Origin: Deltaproteobacteria bacterium
GTDB lineage: Bacteria; Myxococcota; Polyangia; Haliangiales; Haliangiaceae
DNA: 18,632 nt
Assembly (NCBI GenBank): GCA_018262455.1
Contig: JAGSPR010000081.1
Coordinates: forward strand, 1-18,632
Reading direction: 5' to 3'
Below the pieces are notes generated by a model, which saw nothing but the letters and a program-made list of their open reading frames with translations, was not told where the DNA came from and did no database searches. Both the position numbers and the translations under genes were made by a program. Numbering within the stretch: the first letter of the stretch is position 1; the number at the start of each line of letters is the position of its first letter. Of the stretch, positions 1-7,022 are shown one piece after another.

Positions 1-30
1 CGCTTTGGCGAGATCGCGGGTGGTCGATTC

Positions 31-50
31 CGGATCGACAGATCGATCCG
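31..50. terminator. Hairpin past the thymidine kinase stop, possible terminator
   Basis: Perfect 8-bp inverted repeat, CGGATCGA (31-38) and TCGATCCG (43-50), with a 4-base loop. It lies about 60 bases past the stop of the minus-strand thymidine kinase gene. No T-run follows on the minus strand, so an intrinsic terminator is only a guess. The rest of 1-109 shows no gene. Confidence 0.3.
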
Positions 51-109
51 AGTTTGATCGAATGGCTGGGTGAAGAGCTATCGCCCGTACGCTAGCGGGG
101 AGCGCCGCG

Positions 110-715
110 TCAGCTCGGACGGAGCGTGGCGCCGGACGCCTCGGCCGTGACCTGGCGGGTCGCCTCGTCGTAGTGGCTCCAGCACACCGGCGCGTACTGT
201 TCGTCAGCGCCGAGCTGGATCTGCGGCCCATTCACCGTCGGCGTTCCGTTGACGAACCGCAGGTTGCAGATCGCCTTCTTCGAGCAGTACTGGCAGGTGA
301 CCTTCACCTCCTCGATGCCATCCGCGAGCTCCATCAGCCGCTGGGCACCGGGAAACAGCCGGGTCCGGAAGTCCGTGCGCAGGCCGTAGCAGATGACCGG
401 AACTCCCGGATCGACCGTGATGCGGCGCAGATCCTCGATGACCGTGGGCGACAGGAACTGCGCCTCGTCGACCAGGATGCAATCGAAGCCCACGAAGTCG
501 CGCGGATCCAGCGTCGAGTCCTCGTCGACCATCAGGTCCGCCTCGGCTTCGAGGCCGGAGCGCGACGAGATCTTGGCAGCGCCGAACCGGACGTCGAGCC
601 GCGGCTTGAGCAGCAGCACGCGCTTGCCTTGCTTGCGGTAGTTGTGCGCCACCGCGAGCAGGTTCATCGACTTCGCCGAGTCCATGGTGCCGTATCGGAA
701 GTAGAGCTTCGCCAC
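110..715 (-). CDS. tdk: Thymidine kinase, type II
   Basis: Cytoplasmic salvage enzyme that phosphorylates thymidine to dTMP with ATP. The 201-residue length fits the tetrameric, zinc-containing bacterial type II family. The P-loop is at residues 9-16 (GTMDSAKS, with Ala where most members have Gly), and the catalytic Asp-Glu is in DEAQF at 83-87. The structural zinc ligands are visible as C141/C144 and C178/H181. The start is GTG. Just upstream, TAGGGTGA can be read either as a Shine-Dalgarno (AGGGTGA) or as a TANNNT -10 element 6 bases before the start; the sequence does not settle which. The gene follows the phosphate transporter gene on the same strand after a gap of 66 bases, so readthrough is possible. 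Identification is very secure. Confidence 0.96.
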   Translation of the reverse strand: MAKLYFRYGTMDSAKSMNLLAVAHNYRKQGKRVLLLKPRLDVRFGAAKISSRSGLEAEADLMVDEDSTLDPRDFVGFDCILVDEAQFLSPTVIEDLRRITVDPGVPVICYGLRTDFRTRLFPGAQRLMELADGIEEVKVTCQYCSKKAICNLRFVNGTPTVNGPQIQLGADEQYAPVCWSHYDEATRQVTAEASGATLRPS

Positions 716-721
716 GCCGTC

Positions 722-727
722 ACCCTA
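722..727 (-). promoter_or_regulatory. Possible leaderless -10 element of tdk
   Basis: TAGGGT on the minus strand, 6 bases before the GTG start. It fits the TANNNT leaderless pattern seen at four other starts here, but overlaps a plausible Shine-Dalgarno, so it is the weakest of the set. Confidence 0.3.
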
Positions 728-781
728 GATCCGGGGGCTGACATCGCCCCTGCCACCGCACCCGTACCACCGCGGTCTCCG

Positions 782-1789
782 CTACCAGGCGCCGAGCGCC
801 TGCGCGGCCAGCACCGTCCCGGCGCCGACGAGGCCTGCCGCCGGGATCGTGAAGATCCACCCGTAGACGATCCGCGTCGCGACGCTCCAGCGAATGCCGC
901 GCGCCTTGGTCACCGAGCCGACCCCGATGATCGCGCCGGTGATCGTGTGCGTCGTCGAGACCGGGATCTTGAGGTAGGTCGCCAGGAACAGCGTGATCGC
1001 GCCCGCCATCTCGGCGCAGAACCCGCCGACCGGCTTGAGGTGGGTGAGGCCCATGCCCATCGTCTTCACGATCCGCCAGCCGCCGATCGCCGTGCCGAAC
1101 GCCATCGCCGAGTAGGACGCGACGAACACCCAGGTCGGGGCGGGATCGTTGGACTTGAGCATGCCGCCTGCGATCATGACGGCCCAGATCACGCCGGCGG
1201 TCTTCTGCGCGTCGTTCCCGCCGTGTCCGACGGAGTACAGCCCGGCGGAGATCAGCTGGCCGACCCGGAACACGCGATCGACCTTCTGGGGGCGCGCCTT
1301 CCGCAGCAGCCAGAACACCGAGAACATGATCAGGCTGCCGAGCACCAGGCCCATCAGCGGCGCGAGCGGGATGAAGTACAGCGTCTTGTAGATGTTGGGG
1401 AGCTGCAGCGTGTGGAGGCCGCCATACGCGATCCCGGCACCCGAGAGTCCGCCGATCAGCGCGTGCGAGCTCGACGACGGCAGCCCCAGCACCCAGGTGA
1501 ACAGGTTCCACGCGATCGCGCCGACCAGCCCGCAGATCACGACCCAGACGTACGCCGAGCTCGAGCTCTCGATGTGGATCGTCTTGGCGATCGTGTCGGC
1601 CACGCCCTGATGGAAGATGAACAGCGCGATGAAGTTCGCGAGCGCGGCCCACAGCACGGCCATCCGGGGCGACAGCACCCTCGTCGAGACCACGGTCGCG
1701 ATCGAGTTCGCGGCGTCGTGGAAGCCATTGATCACATCGAAGATCAGCGCCGCTGCGATCGTGACGATGACGATGACGGAGGCGTCCAT
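782..1789 (-). CDS. pit: Inorganic phosphate transporter, PiT family
   Basis: Inner-membrane, cation-coupled low-affinity phosphate permease, 335 residues, hydrophobic throughout. The PiT signature appears twice in degenerate form, as the family requires. The N-terminal copy is around residues 21-38 (NGFHDAANSIATVVSTRV). Later come a GGNDAQK motif and the C-terminal TTHTITGAIIGVG motif. The length suits the shorter bacterial form without a large central cytoplasmic loop. The ATG start lies 6 bases past the stop of the DUF47 gene, so the two are surely one transcription unit. DUF47 next to Pit is a well-known pair in bacteria. I saw no convincing Pho box. The family call is very secure; the coupling ion cannot be read from the sequence. 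Confidence 0.95.
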   Translation of the reverse strand: MDASVIVIVTIAAALIFDVINGFHDAANSIATVVSTRVLSPRMAVLWAALANFIALFIFHQGVADTIAKTIHIESSSSAYVWVVICGLVGAIAWNLFTWVLGLPSSSSHALIGGLSGAGIAYGGLHTLQLPNIYKTLYFIPLAPLMGLVLGSLIMFSVFWLLRKARPQKVDRVFRVGQLISAGLYSVGHGGNDAQKTAGVIWAVMIAGGMLKSNDPAPTWVFVASYSAMAFGTAIGGWRIVKTMGMGLTHLKPVGGFCAEMAGAITLFLATYLKIPVSTTHTITGAIIGVGSVTKARGIRWSVATRIVYGWIFTIPAAGLVGAGTVLAAQALGAW

Positions 1790-1795
1790 GGCGGC

Positions 1796-2422
1796 TCAGG
1801 CGTGCTCGAGGATGACGCCCTCGATGATGTTCGCGACGTCCTCGCAGCGGTCGGAGGCATTCTCGAGGTTCTCGTAGATCTCCTTCCACTTGATGATGAC
1901 GATCGGATCCTTCTCCTCCTTGAACAGGCGGGCCACCGAGCGGCGCAGGATCGCATCGGCCTCGTTCTCGAGCCGGTTGATATCGATGCACAGCTTCAAG
2001 GTCGATTGCGGATCCTTCAGCGAGCGCAGGCCGCGGACGGCGGCCTCGACCTGGACGGCCGAGCGAAACAGCACGTCGGCGAGGTCGCGGACATCGCTGG
2101 TCATCACCGTCAGCTCGTAGAGCTCGATCCGCTCGGAGGCCGCCTCGACGAAGTCCATGACGTCGTCCATCTTCGTGATCAGCCGGTGGATCGAGTCGCG
2201 ATCGATCGGCGTGATGAACGTCTTGTGGAGCGCCTCGACGCAGCGGTGGGTGATCGTGTCGGTCTCGTGCTCGATATCCGAGATCCGACGACACTTCGTG
2301 GCGATGTTGGCGCCGGTCGTCACCATCGACAGGAACTCCTTCACCCCTTCGATCGTCAGCGCGGCATGCTGCTCGAAGAAGTCGAAGAAGCTGGTCTCGC
2401 GTGGCAGGAACCGACCGAACAT
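1796..2422 (-). CDS. DUF47 / PhoU-like Pit accessory protein
   Basis: Cytoplasmic all-helical protein of the DUF47 family (TIGR00153), 208 residues, distantly related to PhoU and usually encoded beside Pit transporters, whose activity it is thought to modulate. The N-terminal MFGRFLPRETSFFDFFEQHA and the internal repeats rich in Glu, Asp and Arg are typical. The frame is open to an ATG at 2506, but ATG 2422 is preferred: AGGAGG sits at minus-strand 2432-2427, and the 28 upstream residues do not look like the family. It is the first gene of the DUF47-pit pair. Its clear Shine-Dalgarno is an exception in this window, where most starts have none. Confidence 0.93.
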   Translation of the reverse strand: MFGRFLPRETSFFDFFEQHAALTIEGVKEFLSMVTTGANIATKCRRISDIEHETDTITHRCVEALHKTFITPIDRDSIHRLITKMDDVMDFVEAASERIELYELTVMTSDVRDLADVLFRSAVQVEAAVRGLRSLKDPQSTLKLCIDINRLENEADAILRRSVARLFKEEKDPIVIIKWKEIYENLENASDRCEDVANIIEGVILEHA

Positions 2423-2426
2423 GCAG

Positions 2427-2432
2427 CCTCCT
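2427..2432 (-). promoter_or_regulatory. Ribosome binding site fixing the DUF47 start
   Basis: Full AGGAGG on the minus strand, 4 bases before ATG 2422. It decides between this start and the ATG at 2506, which lacks one. Confidence 0.75.
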
Positions 2433-2587
2433 ACGCGAGCCTGTAACACGCCTGCGATCAGCTCGTCACGAACTGGGGGGACGAATGCGACGGGACGGCC
2501 GCGCACGTTGGTCAGGCGGCGTCATGCGCGCCGAACCCCCCACCGACCCAGGCAGACATCGCGGGATGATCGCCCGCGGCCGCTCGC

Positions 2588-3772
2588 TCAGCCGGCGGCC
2601 GCGAACGTCAGCCCCGCTCGACGCAACCGGTCGAGCAAGGCACCACCCATCGCGACCGACGGCGTGGTCACCCCGCCCCCCGACGTGAGCGGATCGAGCG
2701 CGAGGCAGAGCGCGGACTCGCCGAGCATCTTCGCGGTCGATCCGTAGCCCGGATCGGCGCGATCGGAGGCGATGTAGATCAGCTGATCGGTCCCGCTCTC
2801 GGCGATGAACCGGGCCTTCCAGTGACCGCGCTCGCGGACCGCGCTCGTCGGACCCTCTCCTGGTCTGGGGGCACGCTTCGCGAGCAGGGCGCGCAGCCGT
2901 GGGTGCGCGAACGCGAGCGCGAGCACCCCCAACCCGCCCGTGATCCCCACCGCCATCGCGAGCCCGCGGGCGGACCCGGGCGTGCTCATCACCTCGCGAT
3001 AGCAGAACGACTCGCCCCACGGCAGATCGGCGAGCGCGTGCGAGCGGCGGACCACGCGGGTGTTGACCTGCGCCATCACGAACGGCGCGGTGAACATCCC
3101 GAGTCGCGGTTCCCAGCCGATCGAGCGCACGTCGGGACACCGCGGGTGAGGCGCGGCGGGATCCGGATCGAGCCCGAATGGATTGGCGAGCAGCGCACGG
3201 ATCCCCGGATCCTGGCTCGCCTCGTCGGCCGTGCTCAGCGCGCTCGCGACCGTGCCGCCGGACAGGCCCCCGCTGCTCTCTCCAAACAGCGCGGTCACCG
3301 AGCGAGCTGGCCGGCCGTGGCGCGCGATGAACTCCTGCTGCGCGGCCCAGGTCCCCAGGTCCGAGGGCACCGAATCGAAGCCGCACGTGTGGACGATGCG
3401 TGCGCCGGTGGCGCGTGCCCGCTCGTGGTGGGCGTCGATCATCCGTCGCATCCACTGCACCTCCCCGGTGAGATCGCAGTAGTGCGTGCCGGCCGCGGCG
3501 CACGCGGCCACCAGCTCGCTGCCGTACTTCGCGAACGGGCCGGCGGTGGTGCATACCACCTTGGTTGCGCGGGCGAGCCGGGTCATCGCGGCGGGATCGA
3601 GGGCATCGGCGACCAGGATCGGCACGCCGAGCCCGAGCGCCTCGAGCTTGGCCTGGTTGCGGCCCGCGATCGCCCAGCGGGGCCGAGCGGGGGCGTGCGA
3701 GATGTACTCGGCGACGAGCTGGCCGGTGAACCCGGTCGCCCCGAAGACGACAAGATCGTAGTCGCGAGTCAT
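2588..3772 (-). CDS. Saccharopine dehydrogenase-like / trans-acting enoyl reductase family protein
   Basis: Predicted NAD(P)-dependent oxidoreductase, 394 residues. The N-terminal Rossmann fold starts at once: strand DLVVFGATGFTG at residues 6-17 with the GxxGxxG dinucleotide loop, followed by WAIAGRNQAKLEALG. Further on are the family-typical stretches AGPFAKYG, HYCDLTGEVQWMR and HTCGFDSVPSDLG. This architecture matches the saccharopine-dehydrogenase NADP-binding family that includes mycobacterial trans-acting enoyl reductases (Rv2953-like). Those partner with polyketide synthases, but no PKS gene is nearby, so the substrate is unknown; lipid reduction is a guess. The ATG start directly precedes the Rossmann strand and has no clear Shine-Dalgarno. 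The gene is divergent from the Nudix gene, with 60 bases between the starts. Confidence 0.88.
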   Translation of the reverse strand: MTRDYDLVVFGATGFTGQLVAEYISHAPARPRWAIAGRNQAKLEALGLGVPILVADALDPAAMTRLARATKVVCTTAGPFAKYGSELVAACAAAGTHYCDLTGEVQWMRRMIDAHHERARATGARIVHTCGFDSVPSDLGTWAAQQEFIARHGRPARSVTALFGESSGGLSGGTVASALSTADEASQDPGIRALLANPFGLDPDPAAPHPRCPDVRSIGWEPRLGMFTAPFVMAQVNTRVVRRSHALADLPWGESFCYREVMSTPGSARGLAMAVGITGGLGVLALAFAHPRLRALLAKRAPRPGEGPTSAVRERGHWKARFIAESGTDQLIYIASDRADPGYGSTAKMLGESALCLALDPLTSGGGVTTPSVAMGGALLDRLRRAGLTFAAAG

Positions 3773-3821
3773 GGAGAGCCGAACCGGCGCGTGGACATGT
3801 ATGCAACCTAGCGCGTCACGC

Positions 3822-3827
3822 TACAGT
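3822..3827 (+). promoter_or_regulatory. Leaderless-type -10 element of the Nudix gene
   Basis: TACAGT, 5 bases before the GTG start at 3833. No good Shine-Dalgarno is present. It lies in the 60-base divergent spacer shared with the oxidoreductase gene. Confidence 0.4.
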
Positions 3828-3832
3828 GAGTT

Positions 3833-4450
3833 GTGTCGGTGCTCGTCGAACAACTCGTGCAACGGCTCGCGCCCACGCGGGACGCCGTGCGGGGCGCCAC
3901 GCGGGGCGCCACGCGGGGCGGGAGTGCATTCGCGCCACCCGCGGATGGCCAGCGCCGCGCGGCGGTCGCGGCCGTGCTCCACGACGAACCGGCGGGTCCG
4001 CGCGTGTTGCTGATGAAGCGCGCCGAGCGCGCGGGCGATCCGTGGTCGGGACACATCTCGCTTCCGGGTGGTGGCTACCAGGCGGACGATCCGGACCTGC
4101 TCGCGACGGCGATCCGTGAGACCCACGAGGAGCTCGGGATCGTGCTCGGCCCCGAGCAGCTCGTCGGCAGCCTGTCGCCGCTCGCGCCGCGGACCGCCGG
4201 CCCGACGCTCGTCGAGGTCTCGCCCTTCGTGTTCCGGACGCGGGTGGCGCTCGATCCGATCTGCGGCCCCGAGGCGCTGGCGGCATTCTGGCTCCCGCTC
4301 GAGCTCGCGATCTCCGGCGCACTCGACTCGTCGCACGTCTACGCACGCGGCGGGACCACGCTGACGTTCCCGAGCTGGACCTACGAAGGACACGTGATCT
4401 GGGGCCTGACGCGTCGGATCCTCGACGACCTCGTCGCCCTGGCCCGTTGA
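3833..4450 (+). CDS. Nudix hydrolase, CoA pyrophosphatase-like
   Basis: Cytoplasmic pyrophosphohydrolase, 205 residues, probably cleaving CoA or a related nucleoside diphosphate derivative to phosphopantetheine and 3',5'-ADP. The core begins near residue 42 (RAAVAAVLH), runs through VLLMKRAERAGDPWSGHISLPGGG (58-81) and contains the Nudix helix with R95, E96, E99 and E100 in RETHEELG. The conserved GHISLPGG and the extra residue in the Nudix loop resemble the CoA-pyrophosphatase subgroup (CoaA/NudL/NUDT7-like). The first 40 residues are a poorly conserved tail containing a 12-bp repeat. The start is GTG; another GTG two codons later cannot be excluded. The gene converges on the methyltransferase gene with 15 bases between stops. 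Confidence 0.9.
   Translation: MSVLVEQLVQRLAPTRDAVRGATRGATRGGSAFAPPADGQRRAAVAAVLHDEPAGPRVLLMKRAERAGDPWSGHISLPGGGYQADDPDLLATAIRETHEELGIVLGPEQLVGSLSPLAPRTAGPTLVEVSPFVFRTRVALDPICGPEALAAFWLPLELAISGALDSSHVYARGGTTLTFPSWTYEGHVIWGLTRRILDDLVALAR
3877..3920 (+). repeat. 12-bp tandem repeat inside the Nudix gene
   Basis: Two exact copies of GCGGGGCGCCAC (3889-3900, 3901-3912) are followed by 8 bases of a third. A degenerate copy precedes them (3877-3888, 9 of 12 matching). The unit is a multiple of three and adds Arg-Gly-Ala-Thr in frame to the N-terminal tail, before the Nudix fold. Confidence 0.9.
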
Positions 4451-4465
4451 TCCAGGCGACGGAGC

Positions 4466-6196
4466 TCAGCTTGCGAGCTGCGCTCGCTCGCGCGTGGTCA
4501 GCTCGTACGCGTCGAGGACGGCGACATCGAGCGCGCGATCGAGGTCCCGCGCATCGCGAGCGGCGTGCGCCTGGCCGGCGCGCCACGCGGGCTCGAGAGC
4601 GACGCGCTCCGCAACCAGCTGCTCGATCCGGAGCCGCGCGTCCGGTCCTGGAGCGGCGATCGGGAGGGCGCGCATGTACTCGCGCTTGGGCCGGACCGCG
4701 CCGTTGAGCGCCGGCGGGAATCGCCGCCGCGCGTACCACCCGTAGAGCGACGAGTTCAGCACCGCGAGCAGGAACGGATCCGCGGTCGGCAAGATCCACA
4801 CCGTCGTGTCCGGTACGAGCTCTCCGCTGGCGTCCAGGCAGCACGCGGGTCCGGTCTGGATGTCCTGGTAGAGCAGGCGCGGCGACCGGGATGACACCAG
4901 CGGTCCCACTGGATCTTGCAGCTCGTGCCAGCGGTAGGTACCCGGCTTGCGCCCCGACCAGGTGCCGTCGTGGGTGGGGGGCCGCGGCTCGAGGGCGTCG
5001 CGGAACTGCGCGAGGTGCGCCTCGAGCGAGGGCAGACTCTCGAGAGACGTGCCGCGATCGACGAGCAAGATGTAGCGCTCGACGGGGGCGGCGGCCCAGC
5101 GCCGCAGATCGCGCCCCTTGATGAACGGCCGGATCAGCGGTGCCGCCATCGGCTCGGCCGCGACCAGCCGATCCCGCGTTGCCAGATCGATCACGAACGC
5201 GCGATTGCAGCCTGTCACCACCCCGCGCGCGGGGCGCGCTCCCACGACCTCGCCGAGCGGGCGACACGTCTGCTCGAGGCGATCGATCAGGGCGCGCTCC
5301 GCAGGCTCGTCGATGTACCAGGGTTCCGCGTGCCAGCGTTCGCGCGCATGCGGGGTGCCGGGATCCCGGAGCACCTCGGCCACCACCGCCTCCGCCGCCC
5401 CGCGCGTCGCGCGGATCGGGGTCTGGCGCGGCGCGCCGACCGTGCCCCACACGACGCACGGAAAGGCCTCCGCATCTGCGAACACCGCCGTGCGCGCCAG
5501 ATCCACGATGCCTTCGATGCTGCCCTGGACCGCGAGGAAGCTGCGCAGCGGCCGTCCGTACGCCGCGGTCAGCCACTTGTTCGGCGTGATCAGGCAGTAG
5601 CGCCCCTCGCTCCGCAGGATCCGGTGCGCGAGCTCGATGAAGTAGACATAGAGATCCGCCCCGCCGCCAGCGCTCGCGAACGCCGTCATCGCGGGCTTGT
5701 GTGCCCCGAGCCGCTCCTGCCGGATGTACGGCGGGTTGGCGACCACCGCATCGAAGCCGCCGCGGGCGAACACCTCGGGAAACTCGCGCGCCCACGTCAG
5801 CGCGAGCGCGTCACCGACGCGCAACGTGGTCGCGTCGGCCCCGATCGATGCGCGCGCCAGCCCCACCGCCCGCGCATCGATGTCGACCCCGATCACGCAA
5901 GGCGTGACCGCTCGCCGCGCATCGTCATCGGAGCCCGCGATCCCCTCGGCGTGCCACGCGGTCCGCACCGCGTCGGCGAGCACGCGCACCACCTCGGTGA
6001 CGAACGCACCTTCGCCGATCGCCGGATCACAGATCCGCAGCGCCTGCAGCTGGGTCGAGCTCCGCCCCTGCACCAGCGGCTCGAGCGCGAGTTGCACCAT
6101 GGGCCGGGCAACCTCGGGCGGGGTGTAGACCACGCCGGGCAAGCGCTCGTTCGTGTGCGCGCCATTGGGACCAGGCGCGCCGGCGAAGGGTTGCAC
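4466..6196 (-). CDS. Eco57I/TaqI-like N6-adenine DNA methyltransferase, orphan
   Basis: Predicted SAM-dependent DNA adenine methyltransferase, 576 residues. VVYTPPEVARPMV at 22-34 is the usual opening helix. Motif I is DPAIGEGAF (58-65), the acidic SAM ribose loop is GVDID (103-107), and the catalytic motif IV is NPPY (154-157, followed by IRQERLG). The C-terminal half has the TaqI-like target-recognition pattern: IRPFIKGRDLRRW, a central RLLYQDIQ segment and LAVLNSSLYGWYARRRFP near the end. It lacks the N-terminal nuclease domain of type IIG enzymes and is far shorter than BREX PglX. No endonuclease, helicase or specificity gene lies beside it. It is probably either a solitary epigenetic methyltransferase or a relic of a restriction system. 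The start is GTG with TAGAAT 6 bases upstream. V22 could be an alternative start but would shorten the conserved N-terminus. Confidence 0.9.
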   Translation of the reverse strand: MQPFAGAPGPNGAHTNERLPGVVYTPPEVARPMVQLALEPLVQGRSSTQLQALRICDPAIGEGAFVTEVVRVLADAVRTAWHAEGIAGSDDDARRAVTPCVIGVDIDARAVGLARASIGADATTLRVGDALALTWAREFPEVFARGGFDAVVANPPYIRQERLGAHKPAMTAFASAGGGADLYVYFIELAHRILRSEGRYCLITPNKWLTAAYGRPLRSFLAVQGSIEGIVDLARTAVFADAEAFPCVVWGTVGAPRQTPIRATRGAAEAVVAEVLRDPGTPHARERWHAEPWYIDEPAERALIDRLEQTCRPLGEVVGARPARGVVTGCNRAFVIDLATRDRLVAAEPMAAPLIRPFIKGRDLRRWAAAPVERYILLVDRGTSLESLPSLEAHLAQFRDALEPRPPTHDGTWSGRKPGTYRWHELQDPVGPLVSSRSPRLLYQDIQTGPACCLDASGELVPDTTVWILPTADPFLLAVLNSSLYGWYARRRFPPALNGAVRPKREYMRALPIAAPGPDARLRIEQLVAERVALEPAWRAGQAHAARDARDLDRALDVAVLDAYELTTRERAQLAS

Positions 6197-6202
6197 GGCA
6201 CG

Positions 6203-6208
6203 ATTCTA
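6203..6208 (-). promoter_or_regulatory. Leaderless-type -10 element of the methyltransferase gene
   Basis: Minus strand reads TATAGAAT; TAGAAT ends 6 bases before the GTG start. There is no Shine-Dalgarno. No clear -35 is seen at the usual spacing. Confidence 0.45.
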
Positions 6209-6276
6209 TACGCGTTCTCGTTTCGTGATCCTCGCAAGCCTCGTTCAGTGTGGCGCGCGATCCACTGTCGCGCGGG

Positions 6277-6313
6277 CGCAACGCCGCGCGGTTCGCAAGC
6301 GCCCGGCGTTGCG
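6277..6313. repeat. 10-bp inverted repeat upstream of a -24/-12 promoter
   Basis: CGCAACGCCG (6277-6286) and CGGCGTTGCG (6304-6313) are perfectly complementary with 17 bases between. The right arm ends 13 bases before the GGCAC of the promoter at 6326. A second, shorter inverted repeat, CAGTG/CACTG (6246-6250, 6263-6267), lies further upstream. Either could be an activator site or a hairpin; the sequence does not tell which. Confidence 0.5.
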
Positions 6314-6325
6314 TGTGCGCCGTTC

Positions 6326-6339
6326 GGCACATCACTTGC
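6326..6339 (+). promoter_or_regulatory. Sigma-54 type -24/-12 promoter of the DUF2846-like lipoprotein gene
   Basis: GGCACATCACTTGC matches the -24/-12 consensus (GGCAC, correct spacing, TTGC), with GG and GC exactly 10 bases apart. Counting 12 bases on from the GC puts transcription start near 6351, 2 bases before the ATG at 6353. Confidence 0.65.
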
Positions 6340-6352
6340 TGAGCGCCACGCC

Positions 6353-6862
6353 ATGACTGCCTTCCCTGCCGTTCTCGGAATCGCGCTTGGCCTCGCGGCG
6401 TGCTCGCCCTATGGCGTCGGCACCACGACGACCCCGCCGATCCCCGCATTTGGTCCTGCCGAGCCCGAGGTCGCCACGGTCTGCGTGATCCGATCGTCAC
6501 CGTGGGCGAGGGCGGTGACCTTCGTGGTCCACGACAACCAGCAGCTCGTCGGCGCCACCCGCGGCCCGAGCTACTTCTGCTACGTCGCGGCCCCGGGCGC
6601 GCACCAGCTCGTGTCCGACACGTTCGACTCGGTGGACAAGGTCGGGCGACTCGACCTCACGGTCGCCGCCGGCAATCGCTACTGGGTCTACCAGGATCAC
6701 GCCAATCACTTCGGCTCGGTGGCCAGCAAGCTCTCCACGGTCGACGAGGGTCGAGCGCGCGAGCTGCTCGTCGGATGCTCGTACATGATCGTCACGGAAG
6801 TGCCGGGACACGAGCACGTTCCGCCAGGCGTTCCGTTCGCGCCCGCGGTCGCGATGCGCTGA
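6353..6862 (+). CDS. Putative DUF2846-like lipoprotein
   Basis: Predicted 169-residue lipoprotein. The signal peptide ends in the lipobox LAAC with Cys17; its n-region unusually has no Lys or Arg. The rest resembles DUF2846: VCVIRSSPWARAVTFVVHDNQQLVG (about residues 43-67), FCYVAAPGAHQLVSD (74-88) and LTVAAGNRYWVYQDH (100-114). Proteins of this kind are envelope lipoproteins without a known reaction. ATG 6353 is fixed by the signal peptide; the same frame is open far upstream, but only as an antisense shadow of the methyltransferase gene. No Shine-Dalgarno is present. A -24/-12 promoter ends 13 bases before the ATG. The stop lies 6 bases before the convergent remnant at 6869-6979. Confidence 0.75.
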   Translation: MTAFPAVLGIALGLAACSPYGVGTTTTPPIPAFGPAEPEVATVCVIRSSPWARAVTFVVHDNQQLVGATRGPSYFCYVAAPGAHQLVSDTFDSVDKVGRLDLTVAAGNRYWVYQDHANHFGSVASKLSTVDEGRARELLVGCSYMIVTEVPGHEHVPPGVPFAPAVAMR

Positions 6863-6868
6863 TCAGGA

Positions 6869-6979
6869 TCAGGATTCGCCACCGAGGCTGAGCCCCGTGA
6901 CGGGCCGGCTCGCCGTCGATGTGATCAGCGATGCGCTCCGCAGCTGGTGCGCGGTGATGGATCGACGCACCGCGCGAGG
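6869..6979 (-). pseudogene. C-terminal remnant of a paralogue of the gene at 11316-11858
   Basis: The minus strand encodes 36 residues plus a stop (PRAVRRSITAHQLR to PVTGLSLGG-Glu-Ser). They align without gaps to the last 36 residues of the protein at 11316-11858, with 27 identities by eye. DNA identity is about 85% over some 110 bases. Homology stops abruptly on the 5' side just before the promoter of the gene at 7023, and nothing resembling the missing N-terminal part follows. The intact copy ends in Phe, as outer-membrane beta-signals often do; the remnant ends in Ser. A broken duplicate is the simplest explanation; a mobile C-terminal module is an alternative. Confidence 0.7.
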
Positions 6980-6986
6980 GCGCTCG

Positions 6987-7016
6987 TTGCGTGAAAAAGG
7001 CCTCGTTCTGTAGGAT
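6987..7016 (+). promoter_or_regulatory. Sigma-70-like promoter, leaderless arrangement
   Basis: TTGCGT (6987-6992), an 18-base spacer, then TAGGAT (7011-7016), which ends 6 bases before the ATG at 7023. Transcription would begin at or next to the A of the start codon. Confidence 0.5.
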
Positions 7017-7022
7017 GCGCCG

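Noticed and set aside
173..2446. 757-codon plus-strand open frame
   Set aside because: Antisense to tdk, pit and DUF47; translation is Arg/Asp/His-rich with no domain. A shadow frame of GC-rich coding DNA.
2466..3806. 446-codon minus-strand frame overlapping the oxidoreductase gene
   Set aside because: Out-of-frame shadow of the saccharopine-dehydrogenase-like gene; Arg-rich, no motif.
3877..3920. CRISPR-like array
   Set aside because: Units are adjacent with no spacers and lie within a coding frame.
3816..5795. 659-codon minus-strand frame across the Nudix and methyltransferase genes
   Set aside because: Different frame from the methyltransferase motifs, Arg/Ala-rich and featureless.
4466..6196. 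Complete type IIG restriction enzyme or BREX PglX
   Set aside because: No nuclease domain and too short for either; no accessory genes nearby.
4916..6352. Long plus-strand extension upstream of the DUF2846-like gene
   Set aside because: Antisense shadow of the methyltransferase; the lipoprotein signal and promoter place the true start at 6353.
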